From assembly GCA_013824835.1 (NCBI GenBank), contig PNOM01000005.1, positions 1-64,000 on the forward strand: a stretch of 64,000 bases of DNA, read 5' to 3'. Below the pieces are notes generated by a model. The model saw only the letters and a list, made by a program, of their open reading frames with translations, made no database searches and was not told where the DNA came from. A program made the position numbers and the translations under genes. The stretch is from Syntrophus sp. (in: bacteria). GTDB taxonomy: Bacteria > Desulfobacterota > Syntrophorhabdia > Syntrophorhabdales > Syntrophorhabdaceae. Below, one piece after another: positions 11,412 to 19,320 of this stretch (position 1 is the stretch's first letter; each line of letters starts with the position of its first letter).

Positions 11412-12563
11412 TTGGTCGGGGGAGTCGAGTTTGCAGGAGTGGCCTCAGGCATTAAAGGAAAGGGCCTTGATCTGGGTCTTGCCTTTTTTAAAGAGGGGAT
11501 GCATATCTCTGCTCTTTATACACGAAATCGTGTAAAGGCTGCCCACATACTCTACAACCGGAAGATAGAGGGCAACAGCCCGGTCAAGGCTGTGCTCGTC
11601 AACAGCGGCTGTGCCAATGCCTGCACAGGCAAGGAAGGGGTTCTGGACCTGAAGGCCATAGGGAAGAATCTTTCCGGGATCCTCGGGGTAGAGCGGGAGG
11701 AGATCCTCTTTGCATCCACAGGCGTAATAGGGAAAAGACTCCCTGCGGATACCATTATCCGCGCCCTGCCTGCCATCAGCAAAGAGCTGAAGGGTACGCA
11801 GGTTGAGACCTTTGCCCGATCGATCATGACAACCGATACCTTTCCGAAGGTGGTGCAAGAGACCTTTCAGGGAAAGAATACATACAATATTGTAGGCGTT
11901 GCAAAGGGTGCAGGGATGATCAACCCCCTCTTTGCCACCATGCTTGCCTTTGTATTCACTGATTTTCCTGTATCACCCGAAACCATAAGCCGGGCCTTCC
12001 GTCACGCAGCGAGGGAGAGCTTTGAGCGGATCACTGTTGATGGTGAATGCAGCACGAATGATTCGATCATGCTCTTTACAAAGACAGGGGACGAGGACCC
12101 GGATGGTCTTGCTGCCTTTAAGGACGCCCTTTCTTCCGTATTAAAAAAGCTTTCCATGATGGTCGTCAAGGATGGCGAAGGCGCTACCCGAGCGGTGCAT
12201 ATTATTGTAAAAGGGGCAAAGAAAAAAGAGGCAGCGGAAAAGATTGCCCGGAGGATATCCATTTCGCCCCTTACAAAGACCGCATTTTTCGGATGCGACC
12301 CGAACTGGGGGCGGATCATTGCCGCAGTGGGGGATGCTGATGTACCGGTGCAGCCGGGAAAGATCGAGATCATTATGCAGGGCCAGGTCCTTGCCCGGGA
12401 CGGCGCTGAAGTGCCCTTTGATGAAGGGGAAATGAAAAAGCTTATGAATAAGAAGGAAATTGAGGTAATAGTCGACCTCCACGAAGGAAAGATGTCCTTC
12501 GATATCTTCACTACAGACCTGACTTACGATTATATCAAGATAAACGCATCCTACCGCACCTGA
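11412..12563 (+). CDS. argJ: Bifunctional glutamate N-acetyltransferase/N-acetylglutamate synthase
   Basis: Ornithine acetyltransferase that recycles the acetyl group in arginine synthesis and may also acetylate glutamate. The self-processing site is clear: 'VAKGAGMINPLFATMLAF', cleaved before the Thr of ATML. Also present are 'SGCANACTGKEG' and 'GCDPNWGRIIAAVGDAD'. I place the start at TTG 11412 because GGGAGG lies just upstream at 11401; an ATG at 11394 inside the secA end is the alternative. The stop is followed within one base by an inverted-repeat element. No other arginine genes are nearby. Confidence 0.93.
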   Translation: MVGGVEFAGVASGIKGKGLDLGLAFFKEGMHISALYTRNRVKAAHILYNRKIEGNSPVKAVLVNSGCANACTGKEGVLDLKAIGKNLSGILGVEREEILFASTGVIGKRLPADTIIRALPAISKELKGTQVETFARSIMTTDTFPKVVQETFQGKNTYNIVGVAKGAGMINPLFATMLAFVFTDFPVSPETISRAFRHAARESFERITVDGECSTNDSIMLFTKTGDEDPDGLAAFKDALSSVLKKLSMMVVKDGEGATRAVHIIVKGAKKKEAAEKIARRISISPLTKTAFFGCDPNWGRIIAAVGDADVPVQPGKIEIIMQGQVLARDGAEVPFDEGEMKKLMNKKEIEVIVDLHEGKMSFDIFTTDLTYDYIKINASYRT

Positions 12564-12875
12564 ATACCAAATCGCTATCATACATTAGACTTAAAATTGG
12601 TTGGAAATCCTTCCCGACCTTCTCCGGCACTCCACTTTTGACCATGGCTGATGGGTTTGTTCACTTGATTTGTGAACTCGCCCCGCATCAATGCGTGCTG
12701 GGCTCAGACAACACAAATAACCCTTCAGGACGTTCACGAAACCCAAAGCATGGTCCCTTAAGAAGCCGGGTACCCATGGATCAATAATAGGCATCCATGG
12801 GTACCCGTTGATGATTACTCCGGGAAACATTTCCAACTTGCCCTCATTATTCATCGGATGATAGCGATTTGGTAT
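12564..12875. mobile_element. 312-bp element with 18-bp terminal inverted repeats
   Basis: ATACCAAATCGCTATCAT (12564-12581) is perfectly inverted at 12858-12875. Nested inside are a second imperfect pair (12600-12616 with 12821-12837) and a perfect 15-bp stem (12767-12781 with 12793-12807, 11-base loop). No coding frame of note. The structure suggests a MITE-like non-autonomous element or a large structured terminator region after argJ. It begins one base beyond the argJ stop. Confidence 0.6.
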
Positions 12876-12924
12876 AGGGTCTGAAGATTTTTCCCGTTGA
12901 TAACTCCTATTTCACCCTGAATCT

Positions 12925-12955
12925 TTGACAGGTTTTTAACAAATTGTGGTAATAT
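12925..12955 (+). promoter_or_regulatory. Candidate promoter of the Wsp-like operon
   Basis: TTGACA at 12925-12930 followed by GGTAATAT at 12948-12955. Spacing is 17 bp if GGTAAT is the -10 and 19 bp if TAATAT is. It is about 30 bp upstream of the first receptor's start and lies just outside the inverted-repeat element. Confidence 0.4.
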
Positions 12956-12982
12956 AAAAAATAGTTGCGGAGGAGGGGTGAT

Positions 12983-14644
12983 ATGAGCAGATTTGTGGAA
13001 GGAATGAAGATTAAGTACAAGCTCTGGATAATCGTGGGAATATCCCTGGTAAGCCTTATCTTCACTGAAATGGTTTTCCTCGTTTCCCTTAGAACAGACC
13101 TCCTTGAAGAAAAAAAGATGAGGACAAAGAGTGTGGTGGAGACAGCATTCGAGATGGTCCAGTTCTACTACAACTCTGCAAAGGAGGGAGTAAGGACCGA
13201 GGAGGAGGCACAAAAGCGGGTAAAAGACCTCATCAAGGTCTTGCGCTATGACGGGACCGAATACTTCTGGATAAATGATCTGCAGGGCATGATGCTCTCT
13301 CACCCGTTCTTTGAAATGGAAGGCAAAGATCAATCGGGCTTGACGGATGTCAAGGGGAAGAAGATCATAGTCGCCATAATCGAGAAAGCAAAGACCCAGA
13401 AGGCCGGCTATGTCGATTATGTATGGAAAAAACCGGGTTCTGAGGCTTCCGCCCCCAAGGTTGCCTACGTCAAACTCTTTGAACCATGGGGCTGGGTAAT
13501 AGGATCAGGGGTATACACCTATGACGTAGACACAATCTTCTGGAATAAGGCCTTAAAGCTGGCGCTGATGCTCTTGCTCATCTTCTGCGTCATTGCCATT
13601 GTATCTCTTGTTTTGGCAAAAAGCATTACAAGACCCCTCGCAATTGTGAAAGAACGGCTACAAAGAATGGCTGAAGGGGATCTCCAGACACACGAGGAGG
13701 GCGGGACTGCTGTTCAGGCATGGGGCACAAATGAAACCGGTCAACTCCTGGGCGCCCTTCACACCATGAGGGTTAATCTTGACTCCCTTATTGGTAAAGT
13801 TCAGCTTTCAGGAATACAGGTAACTTCATCGACTACTGAAATTGCAGCATCAGCGCGGGAGCTTGAAGCAACGGTAGCCCAACAGGCGGCTTCCATAAAA
13901 GAGGTAACAGCAACAGCAAGGGACATATCAAACATATCTGACACCATGGTCCACACGATGGAAAAGGTAAACGAAGCAGTAGATGAAACCGCAGTTACCG
14001 CTGAGTCGGGGCGTGATAAATTGAACCGCATGGAAAATTCTATGCGCGATTTTATCCATGCTACCGGTTATATTTCTTCCAAACTGGGCGTTATCAATGA
14101 TAAGGCAAACAAGATTTCAAGTATTGTAACCACTATTAACAAGATTTCCGATCAAACCAACCTCCTGTCCCTTAATGCAGCCATTGAAGCGGAGAAGGCA
14201 GGGGAATACGGGAAGGGGTTCTCTGTCGTTGCCCGGGAGATTACCCATCTTTCCGACCAGACCGCCATAGCTACAAAAGATATAGAATATATGGTAAGGG
14301 AAATGCAGTCTTCGGTCTCTTCAGGGGTAATGGAGATGGACAAATTCGCCGAGGGGATAAGGCGCGGGGTTGATGAGGCAGTTTCTGCAAGCGCGCAGCT
14401 TGGCAGGATTATTGACAAGGTAAAGGCCCTTGGCCCTCAGTTCGAACATGCGAGCGGGGCTATGCATACCCAGGTGGAAGGGGCCCAGCAGATCAGTGAG
14501 GCCATGATGCAGCTCTCCGCCATGGCCGAGCAGACAAAGGATTCTTTGTCTGAATTCAAGGAGGTTACGGAACAGCTTAATGATGCGGTGCATGCATTAA
14601 GGGCCGAAGTCTCCCGTTTCAAATTAAGTAAAGGATCGATATGA
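12983..14644 (+). CDS. Methyl-accepting receptor, WspA-like, with sCache domain
   Basis: Inner-membrane chemoreceptor of 553 residues. ATG 12983 has GGAGGAGGGG upstream. Order: TM1 (about 16-36), a periplasmic single Cache_2-type sensor with 'RYDGTEYFWINDLQG' and 'WGWVIGSGVYT', TM2 (about 190-210), HAMP, then the signalling coiled coil. The hairpin tip is 'NLLSLNAAIEAEKAGEYGKG' and the stretch 'GIQVTSSTTEIAASARELEA' is typical of WspA-type receptors. There is no C-terminal CheR-tethering pentapeptide. It overlaps the second receptor by 4 bp, placing both at the head of the operon. Confidence 0.92.
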   Translation: MSRFVEGMKIKYKLWIIVGISLVSLIFTEMVFLVSLRTDLLEEKKMRTKSVVETAFEMVQFYYNSAKEGVRTEEEAQKRVKDLIKVLRYDGTEYFWINDLQGMMLSHPFFEMEGKDQSGLTDVKGKKIIVAIIEKAKTQKAGYVDYVWKKPGSEASAPKVAYVKLFEPWGWVIGSGVYTYDVDTIFWNKALKLALMLLLIFCVIAIVSLVLAKSITRPLAIVKERLQRMAEGDLQTHEEGGTAVQAWGTNETGQLLGALHTMRVNLDSLIGKVQLSGIQVTSSTTEIAASARELEATVAQQAASIKEVTATARDISNISDTMVHTMEKVNEAVDETAVTAESGRDKLNRMENSMRDFIHATGYISSKLGVINDKANKISSIVTTINKISDQTNLLSLNAAIEAEKAGEYGKGFSVVAREITHLSDQTAIATKDIEYMVREMQSSVSSGVMEMDKFAEGIRRGVDEAVSASAQLGRIIDKVKALGPQFEHASGAMHTQVEGAQQISEAMMQLSAMAEQTKDSLSEFKEVTEQLNDAVHALRAEVSRFKLSKGSI

Positions 14645-16767
14645 GAAGGTATTTAAAGGGGCTCAGGATATCACAGAAAATCCTTCTCAGCAGCCTTATT
14701 TTTGCGTTGCCAATCGTGGTGCTCCTCTATTTTATGATCTCCGGGTTCAATCATACAATACGTTTTTCAAACCAGGAGATATGGGGTATGAAGGTGCTGG
14801 AGCCCCTGGAAAGACTCGTTGAACTCGTTTCTGAACATCAGCTTCTCGTAAGACTTTATATTGAAGGTAACAAATCAGTTGAAGATAAGATTAATGGAAA
14901 CGGTAAAAAGGTGGACGAAGCCTTTTCTGCTTTGTTAAAAGAAGGAAAAAGGCTTGAGGTTCCTCTTCGGATCAGCGAGAAACACCTAAAGGCCGCAGGC
15001 ATGGAGGAGCGATTCTATATATTGAATATACACAAAAACTGGCAGGAGCTCAATTCTTCGTGGAAAACGATATCCAGCACCACCCAGAACGACGGGCAGC
15101 ACGAGTTGATCATGGTGCCCGTTCAGGCACTGATAAAGAAGGTAGGGGATACGTCGAATATGGTGCTTGACCCGGATCTCGACTCCTATTACATAATTGA
15201 CGTGAGTCTTCTCACCATGCCGAAGGTTCAGAACCGCTTAAGCTCTTTTATTCTTGACGTTGAGTCAGTCCTTTTTAAGGGTTTCCGTACCCAGACTGAT
15301 GCGGTGAGGTTCGGGTCCTTCGCAGCCCTTCTCGAAAACGATCTGGACCGTCTCCGCCAGAGCATCGCGACGGCGCTGGCTGAAGACAAACACTATTATG
15401 GGGAAAGTCCTACCCTGCAAAAGAATATGCCCCCTCTCCTTGCAGGGTATGAGTCGTCATTAATAGCCTTTATTGTTGTATTGAAAAGGCTTTCCAATGA
15501 CCCTGCCTTCAACATCCCTATAGCAGAATTTATGGAAACCTCGCAGCAGGTCATTGAATCCGGGTCAGCCCTGAGGGCAGGTTCCATGAAGGAATTGACA
15601 ATCCTCCTCGATAGAAGGATTGATAATTTCAAGAAAAAGGCATATGCGGCCCTATCCTTAAGTTTTATGGCTCTCCTTCTCGCCGCAACTGTAGTCTTTT
15701 TCATTTCCCGAGGCATCACGCGCCCCCTTAGAAAAGTGGCCGATATTGCGGGGAAAATTGCAGCCGGAGATCTTCACCAGGCAAGAGAAAGCCTGGAAAC
15801 CATAAAGAATGCGGGGTTTGACATAAACGATCTCTTAATCGATCCATCAAAACAGGTAAAGAATGAAATCCACCAGCTTTTTTACGCAATTGCAACCATG
15901 ACATCAAGTCTCAACTCCCTCCTTGCCCAGGTACAGAAATCGGGGATACAGGTTACCTCGTCATCGACTGAAATTGCCGCATCTGCAAGGGAGCTTGAAG
16001 CGACCGTTGCCGAACAGGCTGCATCCATCAATCAGGTAACCGTGACAAGCAAGGAAATCTCCGCAACTGCCCAGGATTTCGCCGCAACCATGAACAGCGT
16101 GACCGAAATGGCCTCAAAAACCGCTGAACTGGCTGGAACAAGCATGACAGATCTCTCCGACATCAATGCCACTATGAATGCGCTCCTTGAAAGCACGCGT
16201 CAGAGCACCGATAAACTGAACACCATCAACGAAAAGATGGGTAATATCAGTCAGGTAATCACAACCATCACAAAAGTTGCCAATCAGATCAATCTTCTCT
16301 CCCTTAATGCAGCTATCGAGGCGGAGAAGGCTGGTGAATACGGGATAGGATTTTCAGTAGTGGCAAGGGAAATCAGACGCCTTGCCGACCAGACAGCAGT
16401 TGCCGCCCTGGAGATAGAAGCCATGATAACGGAAACCCAGACCTCGGTTGGGGAAGGAATGGCAGCGGTTGAGCTCTATACGCGGCAAACGCGGACAAGC
16501 ACTGAGAGCATTGCGAGTATCAGCATACGCTTAGAAAGGGTTATAGAGCATACACAGGGGTTAAAACCACAATTCGGGGCAGTAAACCAGGGCATGCAGA
16601 TGCAGTCCGACAGCGCATGCCAGATCAGCGAAGCTATGGGTCAGCTTAATGAAACTGCAATACAGACCAGGGATTCCCTCATAGAATTCAAAAAGGTAAC
16701 CCAGCAGCTCAACGAAGCAGTGAGAGATTTGCAGAACGAAGTGAACCGTTTTACGGTGAGTTCATAG
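14641..16767 (+). CDS. Second methyl-accepting receptor, WspA-like
   Basis: A 708-residue chemoreceptor. TM1 is near residues 13-33, then comes a long helical periplasmic region (about 34-335) with 'VLDPDLDSYYIIDVSLLTMP', TM2 (about 336-358), HAMP, and a signalling domain nearly identical in tip sequence to the first receptor ('NLLSLNAAIEAEKAGEYGIG'). The periplasmic domain is not a Cache fold; it looks like a long helical bundle sensor. The two receptors share the QSGIQVTSS.TEIAASARELEATVA region, pointing to duplication of the cytoplasmic part with a different sensor. Start ATG overlaps the previous stop. Confidence 0.92.
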   Translation: MRRYLKGLRISQKILLSSLIFALPIVVLLYFMISGFNHTIRFSNQEIWGMKVLEPLERLVELVSEHQLLVRLYIEGNKSVEDKINGNGKKVDEAFSALLKEGKRLEVPLRISEKHLKAAGMEERFYILNIHKNWQELNSSWKTISSTTQNDGQHELIMVPVQALIKKVGDTSNMVLDPDLDSYYIIDVSLLTMPKVQNRLSSFILDVESVLFKGFRTQTDAVRFGSFAALLENDLDRLRQSIATALAEDKHYYGESPTLQKNMPPLLAGYESSLIAFIVVLKRLSNDPAFNIPIAEFMETSQQVIESGSALRAGSMKELTILLDRRIDNFKKKAYAALSLSFMALLLAATVVFFISRGITRPLRKVADIAGKIAAGDLHQARESLETIKNAGFDINDLLIDPSKQVKNEIHQLFYAIATMTSSLNSLLAQVQKSGIQVTSSSTEIAASARELEATVAEQAASINQVTVTSKEISATAQDFAATMNSVTEMASKTAELAGTSMTDLSDINATMNALLESTRQSTDKLNTINEKMGNISQVITTITKVANQINLLSLNAAIEAEKAGEYGIGFSVVAREIRRLADQTAVAALEIEAMITETQTSVGEGMAAVELYTRQTRTSTESIASISIRLERVIEHTQGLKPQFGAVNQGMQMQSDSACQISEAMGQLNETAIQTRDSLIEFKKVTQQLNEAVRDLQNEVNRFTVSS

Positions 16768-16772
16768 ATACT

Positions 16773-17249
16773 ATGCTTTTTCTCCTTTTCAAGATTCGGA
16801 ATGAACGTTATTGTCTGGATGTTTCCAGAATCGTCGAAGTTGCGCCCATGGTCATTTTCAAAAAGATACCCCATGCCCCGCCCTATCTCTCCGGGCTCTT
16901 CAATTTCAGGGGGACCATTGTTCCTGTCATCGACCTTTCAGCCCTTCTCTATGAAGAACCGTGCAGACCCCTTTTGAGCACCCGTATAATACTCGTTGAT
17001 TACATCGGCCCCAACAGAAAACGCCACATCCTCGGCCTGCTCGCAGAACATGTAACAGAGACAATCTCAAGGAAAGAATCAGATTTTCAGGCTCCCGGTG
17101 TAGAGGTGGAAGATTCACGGTTTCTCGGCGATGTGATCTTTGATGAAGAAGGCATGATTCAGAGGGTGGAGGTGGAGCGAATTCCCCCTCAGGCATTACA
17201 GGAATATCTCTTTTCAGCAGGAAAGGATGAAGCGGTTGACAGTGAATAG
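16773..17249 (+). CDS. CheW-type coupling protein (WspB-like)
   Basis: A 158-residue CheW domain that links receptors to the CheA kinase. Visible CheW landmarks are 'FKIRNERYCLDVSRIVEV' at the start, 'APPYLSGLFNFRGTIVPVID' and 'HILGLLAEHVTE'. Six bases separate it from the second receptor. Its place between receptor and CheR matches WspB of Pseudomonas Wsp operons. Confidence 0.9.
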   Translation: MLFLLFKIRNERYCLDVSRIVEVAPMVIFKKIPHAPPYLSGLFNFRGTIVPVIDLSALLYEEPCRPLLSTRIILVDYIGPNRKRHILGLLAEHVTETISRKESDFQAPGVEVEDSRFLGDVIFDEEGMIQRVEVERIPPQALQEYLFSAGKDEAVDSE

Positions 17250-17251
17250 CG

Positions 17252-18646
17252 ATGGGGAGAGCTGATGGTGGAAGGATGAAGGGCTATCACACGATAGAAG
17301 AATTGCTCTCAGGCGCTATCGGTCTTGAACCGGAGTCGATCGGAATGAATACGATTGCCATGGATATTGACTCCCTTATGAAAACCTCCAGGATTGAGGA
17401 TAAGGGGCTCTACCTGAAAAGACTCATGTCAGTCCCGACGGAAATGGAAAGGCTTATCGAAAAGGTCGTTGTTCCGGAAACATGGTTTTTCCGCGACAGG
17501 GAGGCTTTTCGGTTTTTAAAACAATATGTAAGGGAAAGCCTTTCTATAAATAGAGGAGAGATGTTAAAGGTTCTGTCCGTACCCTGTTCTACAGGGGAAG
17601 AGCCTTATTCCATTGCCATGACCCTTCTTGAGGCAGGCGTGAAGCCCGAGGCCATCCACATCGATGCAGTTGATATCAGCGCACAGGCAATTCGAACCGC
17701 CCATTCTGCCTGTTATGGCCCTTCATCATTCAGGGGAGAGGCGAAGACATATCAAGGCCTTTATTTTACACCCTCTGAAGGGAGGATGCAGCTCAATCCC
17801 CCCGTTGCAGGGCTTGTCCATTTTTATCAGGACAATCTTACGAGGCCGGATTTTATGGCTGATTATGATGGGTCTTACCGGATAATCTTTTGCAAAAACC
17901 TCCTCATATACCTGAACCCCCAGGCAAGACAAAGGGTTTTTGCCAATCTTAACCGGATGCTTATGCCCGGGGGTATCCTCTTTACAGGCCACTCCGAACT
18001 GACCGCTATTCTGCAATGGGGGTATGATCCCGTCACGCATAGGAGGTCATTTGCCTGCATGAAACCGGAAGGTCTTCTTCTCAGGAAGATAGAGAATGTC
18101 ACACCTGCCCCTGTGATAATAGATTCTCATGCCGGGGAGTCCACTGCCGGTTCATCTTATTTGCAGGCAAAGAAAAACAGGGCATCATCCAGCAAACTTC
18201 TGCAAGCAGAGGGGGCGACGCAAGCCTCATTCCGCGCCTTTCCAAGCGAGCTTCTGCGAGCAGAGGGGGTGGCTCCGACGGCTTCGCCGGTGGAGGGGGC
18301 GACGCAAGCCCCATTAATTGAATCGCCTCTGATCACGATTCGCAGGCTCGCTGACATAGGGTCGCTCGACGAGGCATTGAATCTCTGTGAATGCTATCTT
18401 AAGGAAAACAGTGTACACAAGGAGGCTTACTACTTAATGGGCCTCATTAACCATGCCTTAAACCGTATTGAAAGGGCTGAAACGTTTTTCTCGAAGGCCC
18501 TCTATTTAGACCCTTCTTACTATGAGGCATTACTCCATATGTCTCTTCTCTATGACCAGAGAGAAGAGACCGCAAAGGCAGCAGTTTTTAAGGAACGGAT
18601 AAAACGGCTTCAGGAAACAGAACAGGGTATGGGTGGAAACAGATGA
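17252..18646 (+). CDS. CheR methyltransferase with TPR domain (WspC-like)
   Basis: SAM-dependent receptor methyltransferase of 464 residues. The N-terminal CheR helical part leads to the SAM-binding core with 'ETWFFRDREAF', 'VLSVPCSTGEEPYSIAMTLL' and 'IIFCKNLLIYLNPQARQRVF'. The C-terminus has TPR-like repeats ('EAYYLMGLINHALNRIERAE', 'ALYLDPSYYEALLHMSLLYD'), the fusion seen in WspC. The linker between them (about residues 290-355) contains low-complexity repeats from an inserted DNA repeat. ATG 17252 or 17276 could start it; neither has a good ribosome-binding site. Confidence 0.92.
   Translation: MGRADGGRMKGYHTIEELLSGAIGLEPESIGMNTIAMDIDSLMKTSRIEDKGLYLKRLMSVPTEMERLIEKVVVPETWFFRDREAFRFLKQYVRESLSINRGEMLKVLSVPCSTGEEPYSIAMTLLEAGVKPEAIHIDAVDISAQAIRTAHSACYGPSSFRGEAKTYQGLYFTPSEGRMQLNPPVAGLVHFYQDNLTRPDFMADYDGSYRIIFCKNLLIYLNPQARQRVFANLNRMLMPGGILFTGHSELTAILQWGYDPVTHRRSFACMKPEGLLLRKIENVTPAPVIIDSHAGESTAGSSYLQAKKNRASSSKLLQAEGATQASFRAFPSELLRAEGVAPTASPVEGATQAPLIESPLITIRRLADIGSLDEALNLCECYLKENSVHKEAYYLMGLINHALNRIERAETFFSKALYLDPSYYEALLHMSLLYDQREETAKAAVFKERIKRLQETEQGMGGNR
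18196..18310 (+). repeat. Repeat-derived in-frame insertion in cheR linker
   Basis: Two copies of CTTCTGC(A/G)AGCAGAGGGGG (from 18198 and 18252) and two copies of GAGGGGGCGACGCAAGCC lie within about 110 bp. The reverse complement resembles an intergenic sequence at about 38697-38755 (both contain GCCCCCTCCACC followed by GAGCC). The frame is kept, so the repeat now codes for a linker rich in Ala, Glu and Ser. Confidence 0.6.
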
Positions 18647-19320
18647 ATCAAAAAGAAGATGATATTCCGATGAATTGCTGGAGAGAAATCGGCATTTCAG
18701 GAGATTTTACCTGTCCCAGACTCCTCGAACTGGTCCATTGCAGGAACTGTTCTGAGTACAATAAGGCCGGTCGGCAGCTTTTTGACAGGGAGATTCCAAA
18801 AGGGTTTCTCGAAGAATGGACACAAAATCTGACAGGCACGAAGGAGACGGAAACTCTCGATACAACATCGGTGATCATTTTCAGGATCATGAGCGAATGG
18901 CTCGCTTTCCGGACAGTCTATTTACAGGAAACGGTGAATATGCGTCCAATACATTACATCCCTTTCCGCTCAAACAATGTATTCAAGGGTGTTGTAAATG
19001 TGAACGGAGAACTGCTTCTCTGCGTTTCAGCCCTTGACCTCTTTGAATCTACCCGGGGAGAGGGAAGGGCGCCTTCGGGAAAGACCATTTATGAAAGAAT
19101 GCTGGTTATCAGCAGGGAGGGGGAGCGCTATGTCTTTCCTGTTGATGAGGTGCTCGGCATTTACCGTTTGCCCCTGTCGGAGTTGAGCGATCCCCCTGTA
19201 ACCATGTCAAAAACGCCTACTAACCTTGTTATGGGCATCTTTAACCTTCTGGATAAGAGGATTGGTTTCCTCGATGACGAGAAATTCTGTCAGTCTTTGA
19301 AAAGGAGTTGTGCCCACTGA
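18643..19320 (+). CDS. CheW-type protein with Cys motif (WspD-like)
   Basis: A 225-residue protein with a C-terminal CheW domain ('RPIHYIPFRSNNVFKGVVNV', 'ERMLVISREGERYVFPVDEV') and a distinctive N-terminal Cys motif: C12, C24, C33 and C36 in 'CWREIGISGDFTCPRL' and 'VHCRNCSEYNKAG'. This motif is characteristic of WspD and is one of the best identifiers of the operon as Wsp-type. It could bind a metal, though this is not shown. It overlaps cheR by 4 bp and the cheA start by one base. Confidence 0.9.
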   Translation: MNQKEDDIPMNCWREIGISGDFTCPRLLELVHCRNCSEYNKAGRQLFDREIPKGFLEEWTQNLTGTKETETLDTTSVIIFRIMSEWLAFRTVYLQETVNMRPIHYIPFRSNNVFKGVVNVNGELLLCVSALDLFESTRGEGRAPSGKTIYERMLVISREGERYVFPVDEVLGIYRLPLSELSDPPVTMSKTPTNLVMGIFNLLDKRIGFLDDEKFCQSLKRSCAH

